Source: Oscillospiraceae bacterium
Lineage (GTDB): Bacteria > Bacillota > Clostridia > Oscillospirales > Oscillospiraceae
NCBI GenBank assembly: GCA_031261635.1
Contig: JAISJH010000018.1
Coordinates: 1-64,000 of the forward strand
Length of the DNA: 64,000 nucleotides
Direction of reading: 5' to 3'
The notes beneath the pieces are model-generated. The model worked only from the letters and a program-made list of their open reading frames with translations, had not been told where the DNA came from and did no database searches. The position numbers and the translations under genes are program-made. The stretch's first letter is position 1; each line of letters starts with the position of its first letter. Positions 11,345-22,381 of the stretch are shown piece by piece.

Positions 11345-14300
11345 TTACGTTTTGAATATGCGCTCCAATAACGCTAACGCCGCCTCAAATTCTGACACCA
11401 GTACGTTGTCGGATATTTCCGCCAGTAGCTTTGTTGTTTCTGTGCTGTATTTACCGCGCTTTAGCGTGTCGAGTATGACGTCAATTTCGTTTAGTTTGTG
11501 CGCGCTTATCGCGGTTTTCAGCGTTTGCAATAAGTTTTTGTCGATAGCGTCTGAGCCGCTTTCCTTTTTTTTCAGAGCCTTGCCGATATTCCCGATTAGT
11601 TCAGTCAGCGCGTTGCTGAAATTGCCTAGCAACGCCGCTATTTTTTCATAATCGCCGGAGTTTCCCGCGTTCTCCAGCGCGCCCGCCATTGCGGAAACGC
11701 TTGCCGCGCCTATGTTTGCGGACGCGCTTTTTAGCGCGTGTACCTGCGTGATAAACGTTTTCAGGTCGGTTCCTTTTGCCGGAGCTTCACTCAAAAATTT
11801 CAGGCGTTCCGACGCGTCGGAGCGGAATAGTTCCAGCACCGATATATAGCCGCCCGCCGTGCCGCCCGTCAATAGTATACCGCGCTTTGTGTCAAGCCCC
11901 GCTATTTCGTATAATTCGCGCGATTCTATTACTTCGGGAGCTTTTAAGGCTACGTCGCCGATTATTTTCTTTCCCTTTGGAATGTAGCGCCCGACAAGCT
12001 CGAACAGCTTCGACGTTTCAATCGGTTTCGCGAGGTAATCGCTAAAACCTTTCGACACAAACATTTCGCGCATTCCCGTAAGCGCGTTAGCCGTGAGCGC
12101 GATAATCGGCGTGTTGCGGTATTTTTCGCCGTCGAGCGCGCGAATTGCCGCTGTTGCCTCTATCCCGTCCATTTCCGGCATCATATGGTCCATAAAAATT
12201 ATATCATAATCGTTTTTTTGCGTGAGCGAAATCGCGAGTTTGCCGCTGTCGGCGGTATCTATCACCGAACCGAACGGAGCGAGTAAACCCTCCGCGACAC
12301 GCAGATTAGTGTGAATATCATCTACGATAAGTATCCGCGCTGTAGGAGCGGTAAATTTCACGAGAGTTTCAGCGTTGTCGTTGTAGGCTATATTTTCAGT
12401 TCCGTTTAGTAAATTCGCGATTGAAATTGTGTGAACCGGCATAGAGATTACTTTGAACTTCGGGCGAACCACGGTTTCGCCGTACTCCGCAAGCAGTACG
12501 AGCGGCACAGATATCCCCAGTTTGTCCATCGTCAGCATTGTTTCCTCAAATAAATACGTGGCTACAAACACATAACTAAGCGAGCCGCGCTCGGAATTAC
12601 GCAGCGCCGAGGCAAAATCCGCGCTTGACAAGGCCACTGTACATTCAACGCCGAGATTGCCGAGCGAATAGGCGATAGAGTTTGCGTAAACTTCGCGCGA
12701 TTCGTAGACTAAAATTTTCTTGCTTTTAGCGTTCTCAACCGTTGCGAAGGGCTCGTAGCCGTTGGTTTTTTGCCTTATTGTCACCGTGAACGTGCTGCCC
12801 TTACCGTAAACACTTTCGACGGTTACGTCGCCGCCCATTTGTATCGCGAGGTTTTTTGATATCGCGAGTCCAAGCCCCGTTCCCTCGATGTTTCGATTTA
12901 CGTGGCTGTCAAACTGCGTGAAATTGCCGAACAGCTTATCCATATCCTCCGGGCGTATACCTATGCCGGAATCAGCTATTGTGGCAGTGAGCGTTAATTC
13001 GCCCTCTGAAAAATCCGCGCAGGATACCGAGAGCGTGATATGACCCTCGTTAGTATATTTCCCGGCGTTGCTCAAAAGGTTTAAGAGTATCTGGCGTATG
13101 CGAACCTCGTCGCCGATTAAATTGCTCGGCATTTTAGAGTCAATATTTGTGACAAAATATATTGGTTTTTCCATTACCCTCATTCGGACAATGCTTATAA
13201 TATCGTTTAGAAGCGAAGCGACCTCGTACTCGCTCTCAACAATTTCAAATTTGCCGGATTCTATCTTTGAAAAATCAAGTATATCGTTGATAATCGAAAG
13301 CAGATTAGTTCCCGCCTGTTTAATACTCAGCGTATGCTCGCGGACAGTCGGCGCGGTGTCCTCGCGAAGCAGCAGTTCCGACATACCGATTATCGCGTTC
13401 ATAGGCGTGCGAATTTCGTGCGACATTTTAGCGAGGAAATTCGCCTTTGAAGCGTTAGCGAGTTCCGCGGCTACGCGGGCGTCGTCGGCGGCAACTCTCG
13501 CTTCCTCCGCGTCCTGCCGCGCGCGGGCTGTCGAGCTTATGTCCGTTATGTCAATGAACATTCCGCTAAATTCGCCGCTCAATTGGCTTGATATAATCTT
13601 AAAATAATGAGCCTCGCCCTTTACGGAAATCTGGCGGGTATCCTCAAAGTAACCGTCCGCGTCAAGTATATCGCCGAACATCAGTTTAACGTTCATATCC
13701 TCGAATAAATCAAGCAGCGGCCGCCCTATCGCGTTTTCGCGGTTTGAAAGGTTCGCGAAATCCGCCATCGGCTGCGAAATATAGCGGACAATATCCATAT
13801 TGTCGGCGATTATTGTATAGTTCGGCGTGGAAGAAAGCAGGCTGTCAAAGGCCATAAGTCCCTTGCTCGCGCGGCTGTCTTTTGAAATCGCGCGGTAGGA
13901 GAGAACCGTTATTACAATTATACCGAGAGTGCCTATCGTGAAATGCACGTACATAGCCGGTAAATTCACCCAGGCTAGTCGCGGGAATATTACCGTCATA
14001 AGCAGTATGTCAACGACGAGCGAAACGCCTAAAAATACAGCTTCGGCTTTCCAGCTGTTATAATAGGCGGCAATTCCGGCGACGCAGACTATTGAAAGAA
14101 AATAATATTCAAAATCTTTAGTAATATACGCGCCGAAGATAAAACCCGCCATAACCGTAAGCGGAATCAGACAGCCCAGCAGATGATTTTTATTGCGAAG
14201 AATAATCATCAGCACAACCGATATAACCACGACAACCGCGCTGACGATAAACGCGGGTAAGCCGTCATAATTCGGGTTATAAAACCCCTCAATTAACCGC

Positions 14301-14395
14301 GCCGTTCCGTAAACCAGCGTCCCGCCGACGGAATTTATATTGGCAAACATCACTAGGCCTTTTATTTTTTCGCGCTTTTTCTCTTTTACAGCCAT
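11345..14395 (-). CDS. Hybrid histidine kinase: multi-TM, PAS, HisKA-HATPase, degenerate receiver, receiver, HPt
   Basis: AKMSHEIRTPMNAIIG, GTGLGLAISKNLA, MDHMMPEMDG, HPt FITQVHALKSASANIGA. Confidence 0.92.
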   Translation of the reverse strand: MAVKEKKREKIKGLVMFANINSVGGTLVYGTARLIEGFYNPNYDGLPAFIVSAVVVVISVVLMIILRNKNHLLGCLIPLTVMAGFIFGAYITKDFEYYFLSIVCVAGIAAYYNSWKAEAVFLGVSLVVDILLMTVIFPRLAWVNLPAMYVHFTIGTLGIIVITVLSYRAISKDSRASKGLMAFDSLLSSTPNYTIIADNMDIVRYISQPMADFANLSNRENAIGRPLLDLFEDMNVKLMFGDILDADGYFEDTRQISVKGEAHYFKIISSQLSGEFSGMFIDITDISSTARARQDAEEARVAADDARVAAELANASKANFLAKMSHEIRTPMNAIIGMSELLLREDTAPTVREHTLSIKQAGTNLLSIINDILDFSKIESGKFEIVESEYEVASLLNDIISIVRMRVMEKPIYFVTNIDSKMPSNLIGDEVRIRQILLNLLSNAGKYTNEGHITLSVSCADFSEGELTLTATIADSGIGIRPEDMDKLFGNFTQFDSHVNRNIEGTGLGLAISKNLAIQMGGDVTVESVYGKGSTFTVTIRQKTNGYEPFATVENAKSKKILVYESREVYANSIAYSLGNLGVECTVALSSADFASALRNSERGSLSYVFVATYLFEETMLTMDKLGISVPLVLLAEYGETVVRPKFKVISMPVHTISIANLLNGTENIAYNDNAETLVKFTAPTARILIVDDIHTNLRVAEGLLAPFGSVIDTADSGKLAISLTQKNDYDIIFMDHMMPEMDGIEATAAIRALDGEKYRNTPIIALTANALTGMREMFVSKGFSDYLAKPIETSKLFELVGRYIPKGKKIIGDVALKAPEVIESRELYEIAGLDTKRGILLTGGTAGGYISVLELFRSDASERLKFLSEAPAKGTDLKTFITQVHALKSASANIGAASVSAMAGALENAGNSGDYEKIAALLGNFSNALTELIGNIGKALKKKESGSDAIDKNLLQTLKTAISAHKLNEIDVILDTLKRGKYSTETTKLLAEISDNVLVSEFEAALALLERIFKT

Positions 14396-14396
14396 T

Positions 14397-15398
14397 TCAA
14401 ATTCCGCTCCCTTCGGTTAATAAATGTTCGTTTCTAAAGCGGTGACCGTTTACGTTTACAAACTTAATCGCACTCGGGCGAATACGCAGGTTGAGTTCGT
14501 TTGTAACGAACGCTTCGCCGTCGTAACTGGTGTTGATAGGCTCGTCGCTGCTTATTTTTATTTCCCTTGCCTTTAGAATAATATATTCGTCCGGGGAAAG
14601 TTTTTTATAGAGGCCGGTTGAATACAGCTGTATTTTCCGAAGTATCATAGCGTCAAAGACATTGTTTTTCAGCGCGATAAAGTGCATATAGCCGTCGTTC
14701 GGCACGGCCTCCGGCGCGCTCGTCATAGTCCCGCCCTGGCAGGGGCCGTTTGATATCGCCATAGTCGTATAACGGCCGGAATAGTCCTGCCCGTCGGCTT
14801 CGAGCGTATAATACTGATTACGCAGGTTTTCTTTCATCAGCGCAAGCACACAACTTATGTATGTACGTATACCCATATGGCTCTGATAAAAGCGCGTCTG
14901 GCTTATAAAATTCGCGGAATTATAGCTGAAATTCCAAAGGTTCAGCATTGTTTGCGCCTCTATGCCGATATGCACCCGGTTCAGCGCGACATTCGAGCCT
15001 CCGTCTATAACGTCCGTCCGGATACAGCCTGAAACCGCCTGGGCGCGTATATCCTTAAATTCGTCAAATAAACCCTCGCCGAACGCACGCACGAAATCGT
15101 TTGAGGCGCCGTAAGGCACGCTCGCGAGTTCCGCGTTCGGCAGGCCGATTATACCGTTCAGGCAGTCGAAAAGAATACCGTCGCCTCCCAACGCATACAC
15201 TCTGACCGCGCTGTCGTCGGGAGCTGACGTAACGTAGCGTCTGACCGCGGCTATTGCGTCGCGCGGTCTGCGCGATACGTAAATCTGATATTGTTCGCGC
15301 CGCCCGACCGAGAAGCAGTTTTCCATATCAAGCAAAACCTTCTCTAAGTTGTGCGTATTGCGAAATGATTTGGGGTTTATGACAAACAGGTGATACAT
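14397..15398 (-). CDS. Diacylglycerol kinase-family lipid kinase
   Basis: VYALGGDGILFDCLNG (GGDG motif) and SVPYGASNDFVRAFG. Confidence 0.82.
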   Translation of the reverse strand: MYHLFVINPKSFRNTHNLEKVLLDMENCFSVGRREQYQIYVSRRPRDAIAAVRRYVTSAPDDSAVRVYALGGDGILFDCLNGIIGLPNAELASVPYGASNDFVRAFGEGLFDEFKDIRAQAVSGCIRTDVIDGGSNVALNRVHIGIEAQTMLNLWNFSYNSANFISQTRFYQSHMGIRTYISCVLALMKENLRNQYYTLEADGQDYSGRYTTMAISNGPCQGGTMTSAPEAVPNDGYMHFIALKNNVFDAMILRKIQLYSTGLYKKLSPDEYIILKAREIKISSDEPINTSYDGEAFVTNELNLRIRPSAIKFVNVNGHRFRNEHLLTEGSGI

Positions 15399-15423
15399 AA
15401 TAACGCGCCCTTCCTTTCTTATG

Positions 15424-17889
15424 TTAACCCTCGCTGAGTAAATCGTCTATAATTTCAATCGCCTTATTAAATTCAGAGGTCAATAAATAATCTGAAATGT
15501 CAGTCAGCGACCGCTTTGCCGCGCTGTTCGCGGCGTTCATTATTTCGTCAAAAATATCGTCGGCTTCCTGATATTTTTTCGCGTTTATCACTTCTTTAAG
15601 CCGGATTAACGCGTCTTTGTCAATATTAGAATTTTCCGCGCTATTTTCCTCTTTTGGCAGGGCGAGCCGTATTTTCGCAAGCAAATTTAATAACGTTTCG
15701 CTAAAGTCTCCGAGCAGCGTTTCAATTGCCGCGATATCCCCGGAGTTGCCCGCTTCCTCGAGCCTCCGCGCCATTTCAGAAATTTCAACCGCTCCGATAT
15801 TAGAGGACGCGCTTTTCAAGGCGTGTACCTGCGTGATAAACAGCGGCAAAGCGTCCGCGTCCGGCGAGTTTTGCAAAATTTCAAGCCGCTTGTCAGCGTC
15901 GCGGCAAAACAGCGCTAAAACCTCGAGGAACAGAGCCTCCGTGCCACCTGTCATCATTAGCCCGCGCTTTATATCTATTCCCTCTATTTCAAAGTCTACT
16001 GACTGCGCGGGAAGCGCGCGGCTCGCTTCGGCTTTTTCGCGTTTATTCAGCGGAACCCATTTTAACATAATCTCGCCGAGTTTACCGACCTCAATCGGCT
16101 TTGAGAGGTAATCGTTAAAGCCGCTTTTCAAAAACATTTCGCGCATACCGGAAATAGCGTTCGCCGTGAGCGCGATAACAGGAACCACCGTATTCGTCGT
16201 CCGAATGAGCGCGGTAGCTTCAACGCCGTCCATTTCCGGCATCATATGGTCCATAAAAATGAAGTCGTAGCTATTTTCTTTAGCCAGGCGAATTGCCGCT
16301 TCTCCGCTCAAACAGGTATCAATTCGCAATTTGTACGGAGCGAGCAGACCCTCCATAACTTTCAGATTTGTCGCGATATCGTCCACAATCAAAATTCGCG
16401 CGGAGGGCGCGGTGAAGCGAACCTGTTGAGTTTCCGAATTAAGCTGTACCCCGCTTATTTCACCCATCGGCGCGCTGTCGTCAAACATTTGCGTAATTGT
16501 AGCCGTGAACGTCGAGCCGCCGCCGTAGACGCTCTCGACAATCACGTCGCCGCCCATTGAGCGGCAGAGGTTTCGCGTAATCGCAAGCCCTAAGCCCGTA
16601 CCCTCGATGTTTTTATTTGCGCTCCGGTCAATCCGCGCGAAGTCGCCGAATAATTTTGATATATCCGCGGGTTTAATGCCGATACCCGTATCTTTTATCC
16701 TGAAAGTCAGTTTAGCGGAATTTTCGCCGGTAAATTCGCAAAACGCGGTCAGTTCAACCTGACCCTCGCGGGTATATTTTACAGCGTTGCTCAAAAGGTT
16801 TTGCAAAATCTGCCGTATTCTAACCTCGTCGCCGGTCAGTTCAGCCGGAATATTCGGGTCTATTTTCGTGAGAAGTTCAAGCGGTTTGTCGCTCATATAG
16901 ACGCGAATAATGCTCAAAACATCGCTGAACAGCAAGGCGGTATAATACGGCGCGGGATTTAACTCGAGGTTCCCCGCCTCAATTTTTGAAAAATCCAGAA
17001 TATCGTTTATAATAGACAGCAGGGTTTTTCCGGCGTTTTTAATTTCGCGAATGTACCCCAGCGCGTCCGGGTTGCCGTAGTCGCGCTCCGCTAGTTCGCT
17101 CATACCGATTACGGCGTTCATAGGCGTGCGTATTTCGTGGCTCATTCGCGCGAGGAAATCGCTTTTGGAGCGTGAAGCCTCCTCCGCGTGCAGGCGCATT
17201 TCAATCAGCAGGGCGTTTTGCTTTGTAACCGAACGAAGCAGCATAATATAAAGCACGACCCCGATTGCTATAAAAATCAAAATTAAAACAAATTGCTGAC
17301 CCAATCGTGAGAACACCTGAGCGGATATGCTTTCAGCTTCAAAATCACAGCCGATAATTCCGACGACGTCGCCGGAAGAATTGAAAATCGGGGAATATGT
17401 GGAAATCACCCAGCCCCAGGACGTTTGAATATCCATCACGGCGTACTGGGTTTCCCCGGTATCAAAAGTACGGCGGAAATTATTGCCGTAATCGCTGACG
17501 TCCTCCTCAACTCCGATTCCCCGGAAAGTTTCGTCCAGCAAGTCGTCGCCGTCAACGATGAATTTATATATGTTTCCGTCGTACCGCGCCATTGTGTACA
17601 GGTACTCGCACTGGGTTTCGACCTTTAGGTCGTGGAGTTTCCGCTGAGTGATTACGTAATAAGGGTCGCTCGCGTCGAGGTCTTTTGTCAGCTGTTCAAA
17701 TTTATCGCCGTCAATAAACACGAGGGCGCGGTTCAAAATCGGAACACCCAGGCGCGTAGCGGTGATTGTAGCCGCGTCGTTAATTTGCTGTACAGAGGTT
17801 ATGATAACCACGGAAAACATAGCGACCACAAAAACGACAAAAAACAGCGTAAAGCGCACTTTCAGCGAGCCGAATTTTTCTTTTTTCAT
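15424..17889 (-). CDS. Hybrid histidine kinase: extracytoplasmic Cache-like sensor, HisKA-HATPase, receiver, HPt
   Basis: ARMSHEIRTPMNAVIGMSEL, GTGLGLAITRNLC, MDHMMPEMDG, VHALKSASSNIGA. Listed start 17955 overlaps the upstream gene; ATG 17889 preferred. Confidence 0.92.
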   Translation of the reverse strand: MKKEKFGSLKVRFTLFFVVFVVAMFSVVIITSVQQINDAATITATRLGVPILNRALVFIDGDKFEQLTKDLDASDPYYVITQRKLHDLKVETQCEYLYTMARYDGNIYKFIVDGDDLLDETFRGIGVEEDVSDYGNNFRRTFDTGETQYAVMDIQTSWGWVISTYSPIFNSSGDVVGIIGCDFEAESISAQVFSRLGQQFVLILIFIAIGVVLYIMLLRSVTKQNALLIEMRLHAEEASRSKSDFLARMSHEIRTPMNAVIGMSELAERDYGNPDALGYIREIKNAGKTLLSIINDILDFSKIEAGNLELNPAPYYTALLFSDVLSIIRVYMSDKPLELLTKIDPNIPAELTGDEVRIRQILQNLLSNAVKYTREGQVELTAFCEFTGENSAKLTFRIKDTGIGIKPADISKLFGDFARIDRSANKNIEGTGLGLAITRNLCRSMGGDVIVESVYGGGSTFTATITQMFDDSAPMGEISGVQLNSETQQVRFTAPSARILIVDDIATNLKVMEGLLAPYKLRIDTCLSGEAAIRLAKENSYDFIFMDHMMPEMDGVEATALIRTTNTVVPVIALTANAISGMREMFLKSGFNDYLSKPIEVGKLGEIMLKWVPLNKREKAEASRALPAQSVDFEIEGIDIKRGLMMTGGTEALFLEVLALFCRDADKRLEILQNSPDADALPLFITQVHALKSASSNIGAVEISEMARRLEEAGNSGDIAAIETLLGDFSETLLNLLAKIRLALPKEENSAENSNIDKDALIRLKEVINAKKYQEADDIFDEIMNAANSAAKRSLTDISDYLLTSEFNKAIEIIDDLLSEG

Positions 17890-17902
17890 TTTTCTTTTCC
17901 TT

Positions 17903-20900
17903 TCAAATGCCCAAAGCGTCAAGCAGCTTTTCAGTTTGTTCCAGCGCGCTGCCAAATTCCGAGGTCAGAAGCTGCGTACTTATTTCGTCAATTTCCGCTT
18001 CGTAACCGCTGCCGGGAAATCCGCTGATTATCGCGTCGGCTTCTTTGAACGCGCGCGCAATTATCGCGCTTTTCAAATCAAGCAGTTTCATTTTAACGGC
18101 GGTTTTGTCAACCTCCAAAAGCCCTGCGCTATCGGGCTTTTCAACCGTTTTCAGATACTCGCCGATGTTCAAAATTACCGTTTCAAGCGTTTCAATAAAA
18201 GCAGCCGAATGTTTGCTGATAAATTGTAAATCGTTATCGTGACCCGCTTTTTCAAGTTCGGCGGCGGACGCGGATATGTCTTTCGCGCCGATTGTCCCGG
18301 TAATGCTTTTTAATGAATGAACCGTGGTAGTATAGAGTTTAATATCGCCGTTTTCGAGGCAGGAATTTACCGTTGCAATCGCCTTTTTAGCGTCGCTTGA
18401 AAAAATTGTGAGTAGGTCAATGTAATTTTCGAGGTTGTTGTCCGATAAATTCAGCCCTGTAGCCGTGTTTACGCCCTCGATGTGAATTTCTGTTTTAAGC
18501 GGATTGACGACAGCTTTTTGCGCTTTAGTCACTTGCTTTTCCGCGAATAAACGCTCCGCTTCGGCCTTTGTTTCAGCCGTTTGTTTGTCATAAATGTATT
18601 TATTCAGCATAGAATTTAATTGCCGCATATCCACGGGTTTTGAGATGAAATCGTCGAAACCGTTCTCCATAAACATTTGAGCGCTTCCGACAATCGCGTT
18701 CGCCGTAAGCGCGACAATTACTACGTTTTTAGCGTAGTCGCTGCCTATTTCCGAGCGAATTTTCCGCACCGCTTCGATGCCGTCCATTCCCGGCATCATA
18801 TGGTCCATTAAAATTATATCGTATTTTATTTTCGCTTCGCGGACGAGGGCTATCGCGTCGGCGCCGTTCAGGCAAGTATCAATTTGCAAACCATACGGCG
18901 AGAGCAGTCCTCTTGCAACGCGAAGATTTGTTTCCACATCGTCAACCACCAAAATTTTACCATATGGCATATAGCGGCGCAAAACAGCCGCGCGGCGGCT
19001 CCGGCGGTCGTTGATAAAATCAAGTTTTTGCAGACGTTCCGATAAGTCTTTGCCGATTGTTTCGCCGCCGTTAATTTTTTGCGGAATTTTAATTGTGAAA
19101 ACGCTGCCCTTTCCAAATTCGCTCTCGACCGATATTTCGCCGCTCATCATATTTACGAGCTTTTGGGTTATGCTCATTCCAAGCCCCGTACCCTCTACCG
19201 CGCGGTTCGCGTCCTTGTTAAATTGCGTGTAATCGGAAAATAACTTTTCGAGGTCCTGCGGCTTCATACCCTGCCCCGTATCCGCGACTGAAAAATTCAG
19301 TATTACGCCGTCCGCGCTCTGAATTTGCGATATCGAAAGCGTAACGCTTCCGCGGTCGGTGTATTTGAACGCGTTTGAGAGGATATTGCTTATTACCTGT
19401 TTAATTCTCAATTCATCGCCAAAAAGATTTGCGGGGAGCGTTTCCTCAATTTTCAATATAAATTCAATAGGTTTTGAGCCGATTCTAACGATATTTAATT
19501 GCACAATATCATTTATCAGGCTCGGCATATCGTAATTTGCGGGGGTGAGTTCCAGTTTCCCTGTTTCAATTTTCGATAAATCGAGAATATCGTTGATAAT
19601 CGCGAGCAAATTCTCGCCGGAATTGTGTATGCGCTGTAAATCCTCCGCAACGTCCTCCGGGAGCGTGTCGTTGCCTAGTTGAATATCTGAAATTCCGATA
19701 ATCGCGTTCATAGGCGTGCGGATTTCGTGGCTCATTGTCGCGAGGAAATTACTTTTTGCCTGCGAAGCGTCTATCGCGAGTTGCGTTTGTTCCTCCAATT
19801 CCGCTGTGCGCTCCGCTATACGCGTTTCAAGTGTCGTGTTAATTTGTTCAAGCTCGCGGCTCACGCGCTCCGATTTGCTTCTATTCCGCGCGGAAAGAAC
19901 TGAAAAACCGACCGTACTGCCGACTACAAACGCAAGGACAATGTACGGAACTATGCTTAATTTTGAGTGAATTACGTACATATTTACGACTTCGTAAATA
20001 ACGCCCACAAAAACAGTTAAAATCCCAAGCGCGATATTACCGAGCATATCGTCAATCAGCACAATTTTAACCGCGCCCGTCAGCGTTTCGCCCTCCAAAA
20101 CGCGCTTGCGAACCTTTCTTGAAAAGCGAAATCCAACCGCGAAAATTACCAAATAAATTAAAACAATAACCAGTAAAACCATAAATATATTAAGTGTCAG
20201 CAGTTTCAGCGCGTGACCTCCCGTCAGCGCCATTACGGACAATGCCGCGCAAATCGCGAAGTAAGTTTTTATCACGGGCGTAAGTTTTTTCGCGCCTAAA
20301 TATTCAATGTAAAATCCAATACAGGCGGTGGATAAAAACAGCGCGGCAAACTGCATTTTCGTGCGCGTTTCAGACTGTTCAAAGAAAGCGTCAAGATTTG
20401 TGTTACGCATCAGAAAATAAACCGCCATTAACAGCAAGCCGAGGCCAAACCACAAGCAGTATTTTTCATTCTGAAACAAACTGTTAATTAGAAAGAAAAC
20501 TCCCGCGAAAATGTAAATCCCGACAAAGATATCGTCAACCACATTTTTCTGATTTTTTTCAATAATCGACGAAGCGTCAATATACGAATTAGAATAATAA
20601 AGCCCCAAATCAGAGGACGCGGGGTCGCCCAAAACCCGCAGTGTCAGCCGGTTCGCGCCCTCAATTAAATAATCCGGGGCAAACGCGAGAGTATGCAAGT
20701 GCCGGTCTTTATGAAGCGTTATATAACCCTCGTCGTCGAGATAAATTGCGGAATAAATTTTATGTCCGTTAATAAATACCTCGTAATTATCATTTATACC
20801 CGTAAGCGCGACGGCGGGCAAGCCGTTATGAAAATTCCTAAGATAATTAAATACCGTTCCCGAATAGTAAAAATCAAAAGCCAGCGTAAATTCCTCGGCG

Positions 20901-21220
20901 CGGTTGTCAAAATAGCGCGTAGTGGTATCAACGCCGTCAAAGCCCATTGATTTGATAGAATAACCGGACGCGGGAGGCTCGTCCGCTGAATGTACCTGTT
21001 TAAGCGAGCCTTGTGTAAAACCCGCGCTCAAATAGCTCTCGTCATAGCCGCGCGCCGCATAGGCGTCACAAGCTGACAAGGCCACATAAAGCGGCGAATT
21101 TTCAGTGCTTGACATTAGTTGCAGAACAATTCCAATCAGAAGCGTGCCTAAAATCGTCAGGACGTAGATTGCCGGCACCAAACTCGAAAGTAATTTGTCC
21201 CTCAAATGTTTTGTTTCCAT
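17903..21220 (-). CDS. Hybrid histidine kinase: extracytoplasmic beta-rich domain, 7TM-like (7TMR-DISM-like) region, HisKA-HATPase, receiver, HPt
   Basis: N-terminal ~220-aa extracytoplasmic region then about 7 TM segments; ATMSHEIRTPMNAIIG, GTGLGMSITQKLV, MDHMMPGMDG, VHSLKSITGTIGA. Confidence 0.88.
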   Translation of the reverse strand: METKHLRDKLLSSLVPAIYVLTILGTLLIGIVLQLMSSTENSPLYVALSACDAYAARGYDESYLSAGFTQGSLKQVHSADEPPASGYSIKSMGFDGVDTTTRYFDNRAEEFTLAFDFYYSGTVFNYLRNFHNGLPAVALTGINDNYEVFINGHKIYSAIYLDDEGYITLHKDRHLHTLAFAPDYLIEGANRLTLRVLGDPASSDLGLYYSNSYIDASSIIEKNQKNVVDDIFVGIYIFAGVFFLINSLFQNEKYCLWFGLGLLLMAVYFLMRNTNLDAFFEQSETRTKMQFAALFLSTACIGFYIEYLGAKKLTPVIKTYFAICAALSVMALTGGHALKLLTLNIFMVLLVIVLIYLVIFAVGFRFSRKVRKRVLEGETLTGAVKIVLIDDMLGNIALGILTVFVGVIYEVVNMYVIHSKLSIVPYIVLAFVVGSTVGFSVLSARNRSKSERVSRELEQINTTLETRIAERTAELEEQTQLAIDASQAKSNFLATMSHEIRTPMNAIIGISDIQLGNDTLPEDVAEDLQRIHNSGENLLAIINDILDLSKIETGKLELTPANYDMPSLINDIVQLNIVRIGSKPIEFILKIEETLPANLFGDELRIKQVISNILSNAFKYTDRGSVTLSISQIQSADGVILNFSVADTGQGMKPQDLEKLFSDYTQFNKDANRAVEGTGLGMSITQKLVNMMSGEISVESEFGKGSVFTIKIPQKINGGETIGKDLSERLQKLDFINDRRSRRAAVLRRYMPYGKILVVDDVETNLRVARGLLSPYGLQIDTCLNGADAIALVREAKIKYDIILMDHMMPGMDGIEAVRKIRSEIGSDYAKNVVIVALTANAIVGSAQMFMENGFDDFISKPVDMRQLNSMLNKYIYDKQTAETKAEAERLFAEKQVTKAQKAVVNPLKTEIHIEGVNTATGLNLSDNNLENYIDLLTIFSSDAKKAIATVNSCLENGDIKLYTTTVHSLKSITGTIGAKDISASAAELEKAGHDNDLQFISKHSAAFIETLETVILNIGEYLKTVEKPDSAGLLEVDKTAVKMKLLDLKSAIIARAFKEADAIISGFPGSGYEAEIDEISTQLLTSEFGSALEQTEKLLDALGI

Positions 21221-21270
21221 TTTTATTTTACCTGCTGCTTTCGTTAAAATAGAAGCGGTAATCGCGGCGC

Positions 21271-22368
21271 TCAGGTTTCTTTCTCTGCCTTTATTTCTTC
21301 CTCGACGCTTAAGAAAATATCCACCAAAGTCGGGTCAAAGTGCGTGCCTCTGCCCTCGGCAATCAGTTCCACGGCCTTTTCGTGGGAATACGCTTCCTTG
21401 TATGGACGCGCGGACGTAAGCGCGTCATACACGTCGGCAATCGCCATAAGCCGCCCGAGCAGCGGTATTTTTTCCCCCGCCAAACCGCGCGGATAACCCG
21501 AGCCGTCCCATTTTTCCTGGTGAGTTTCAGCCATAATTTTCGCGTAGTTTAAGAAAACGTCATTATCCATATTTTCAGCCATTTTCTCAATAATTTTCGC
21601 GCCGTAAGTAGTGTGATTTTTCATTTCCTCAAATTCAAGGTCTGTCAGCTTTTCCGGCTTCTGCAAAATGTAATCGGGAATTGAAATTTTACCTACGTCG
21701 TGAAGCTGTGAGGACTGCAAAACAAGTTCCTTGTCCCAGCCGCTCGTTTCGTTGCTGTACAGCCCCAGTTCCTCAAGCGCGTTAATCATTAGTTCAAGCC
21801 AGCGCTGTGTGCGCTCGACGTGGTTCCCGGTATCCCCGTCGCGGCTTTCGACTAAATCCGCGACGGTTTGCAAAATAGCGTTTTGAAGCTGCGTAACATT
21901 TTTAGTTTTCTGCTCAATTACACCCTGCAAATTGTCGTTGAACATTTTGAGTTCCGCGCCTTGTTTTTCAAGCAGACGCTTTTGACGTTCAACAGTGAGG
22001 TGAAGCCCCACGCGGATACGCAGAAGTTCCGGCAAAAACGGTTTAGAAATGTAATCAACCGCGCCGAGCGTCAGTCCCTTGATTTCGCTGTCGGAATCGC
22101 TTTTACCCGTCAGAAAAATTACCGGAATTTTCTTGGTTCGCGGGTTTAATTTCAGCTGCTCAATCGCGTCGTAACCGCTCATTCCGGGCATATCGACGTC
22201 AAGCAGCAACAATTCCGGAAGTTCCGGCTCGGATTCAAGCAGCTCAAACATTTTTTCAGCCGAAAGCGCGGCGAATACGTTGTAATTCTCCGACAACGCG
22301 TTTTTCCCGCTTTTTAGATTGGCGATATTATCGTCAATCAGCATAATTGTGTCCTGTTTTGTTTCCAT
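21271..22368 (-). CDS. Response regulator with HD-GYP domain
   Basis: Receiver LLLDVDMPGMSGYDAI; HD-GYP SQLHDVGKISIPDYIL, HQEKWDGSGYPRGLAG. Confidence 0.93.
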   Translation of the reverse strand: METKQDTIMLIDDNIANLKSGKNALSENYNVFAALSAEKMFELLESEPELPELLLLDVDMPGMSGYDAIEQLKLNPRTKKIPVIFLTGKSDSDSEIKGLTLGAVDYISKPFLPELLRIRVGLHLTVERQKRLLEKQGAELKMFNDNLQGVIEQKTKNVTQLQNAILQTVADLVESRDGDTGNHVERTQRWLELMINALEELGLYSNETSGWDKELVLQSSQLHDVGKISIPDYILQKPEKLTDLEFEEMKNHTTYGAKIIEKMAENMDNDVFLNYAKIMAETHQEKWDGSGYPRGLAGEKIPLLGRLMAIADVYDALTSARPYKEAYSHEKAVELIAEGRGTHFDPTLVDIFLSVEEEIKAEKET

Positions 22369-22381
22369 TTCTGAACTCCTT

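Noticed and set aside
13068-13607. 179-aa plus-strand ORF opposite a hybrid kinase
   Set aside because: Antisense shadow of the conserved H-box region; similar shadows occur opposite the sister kinases.
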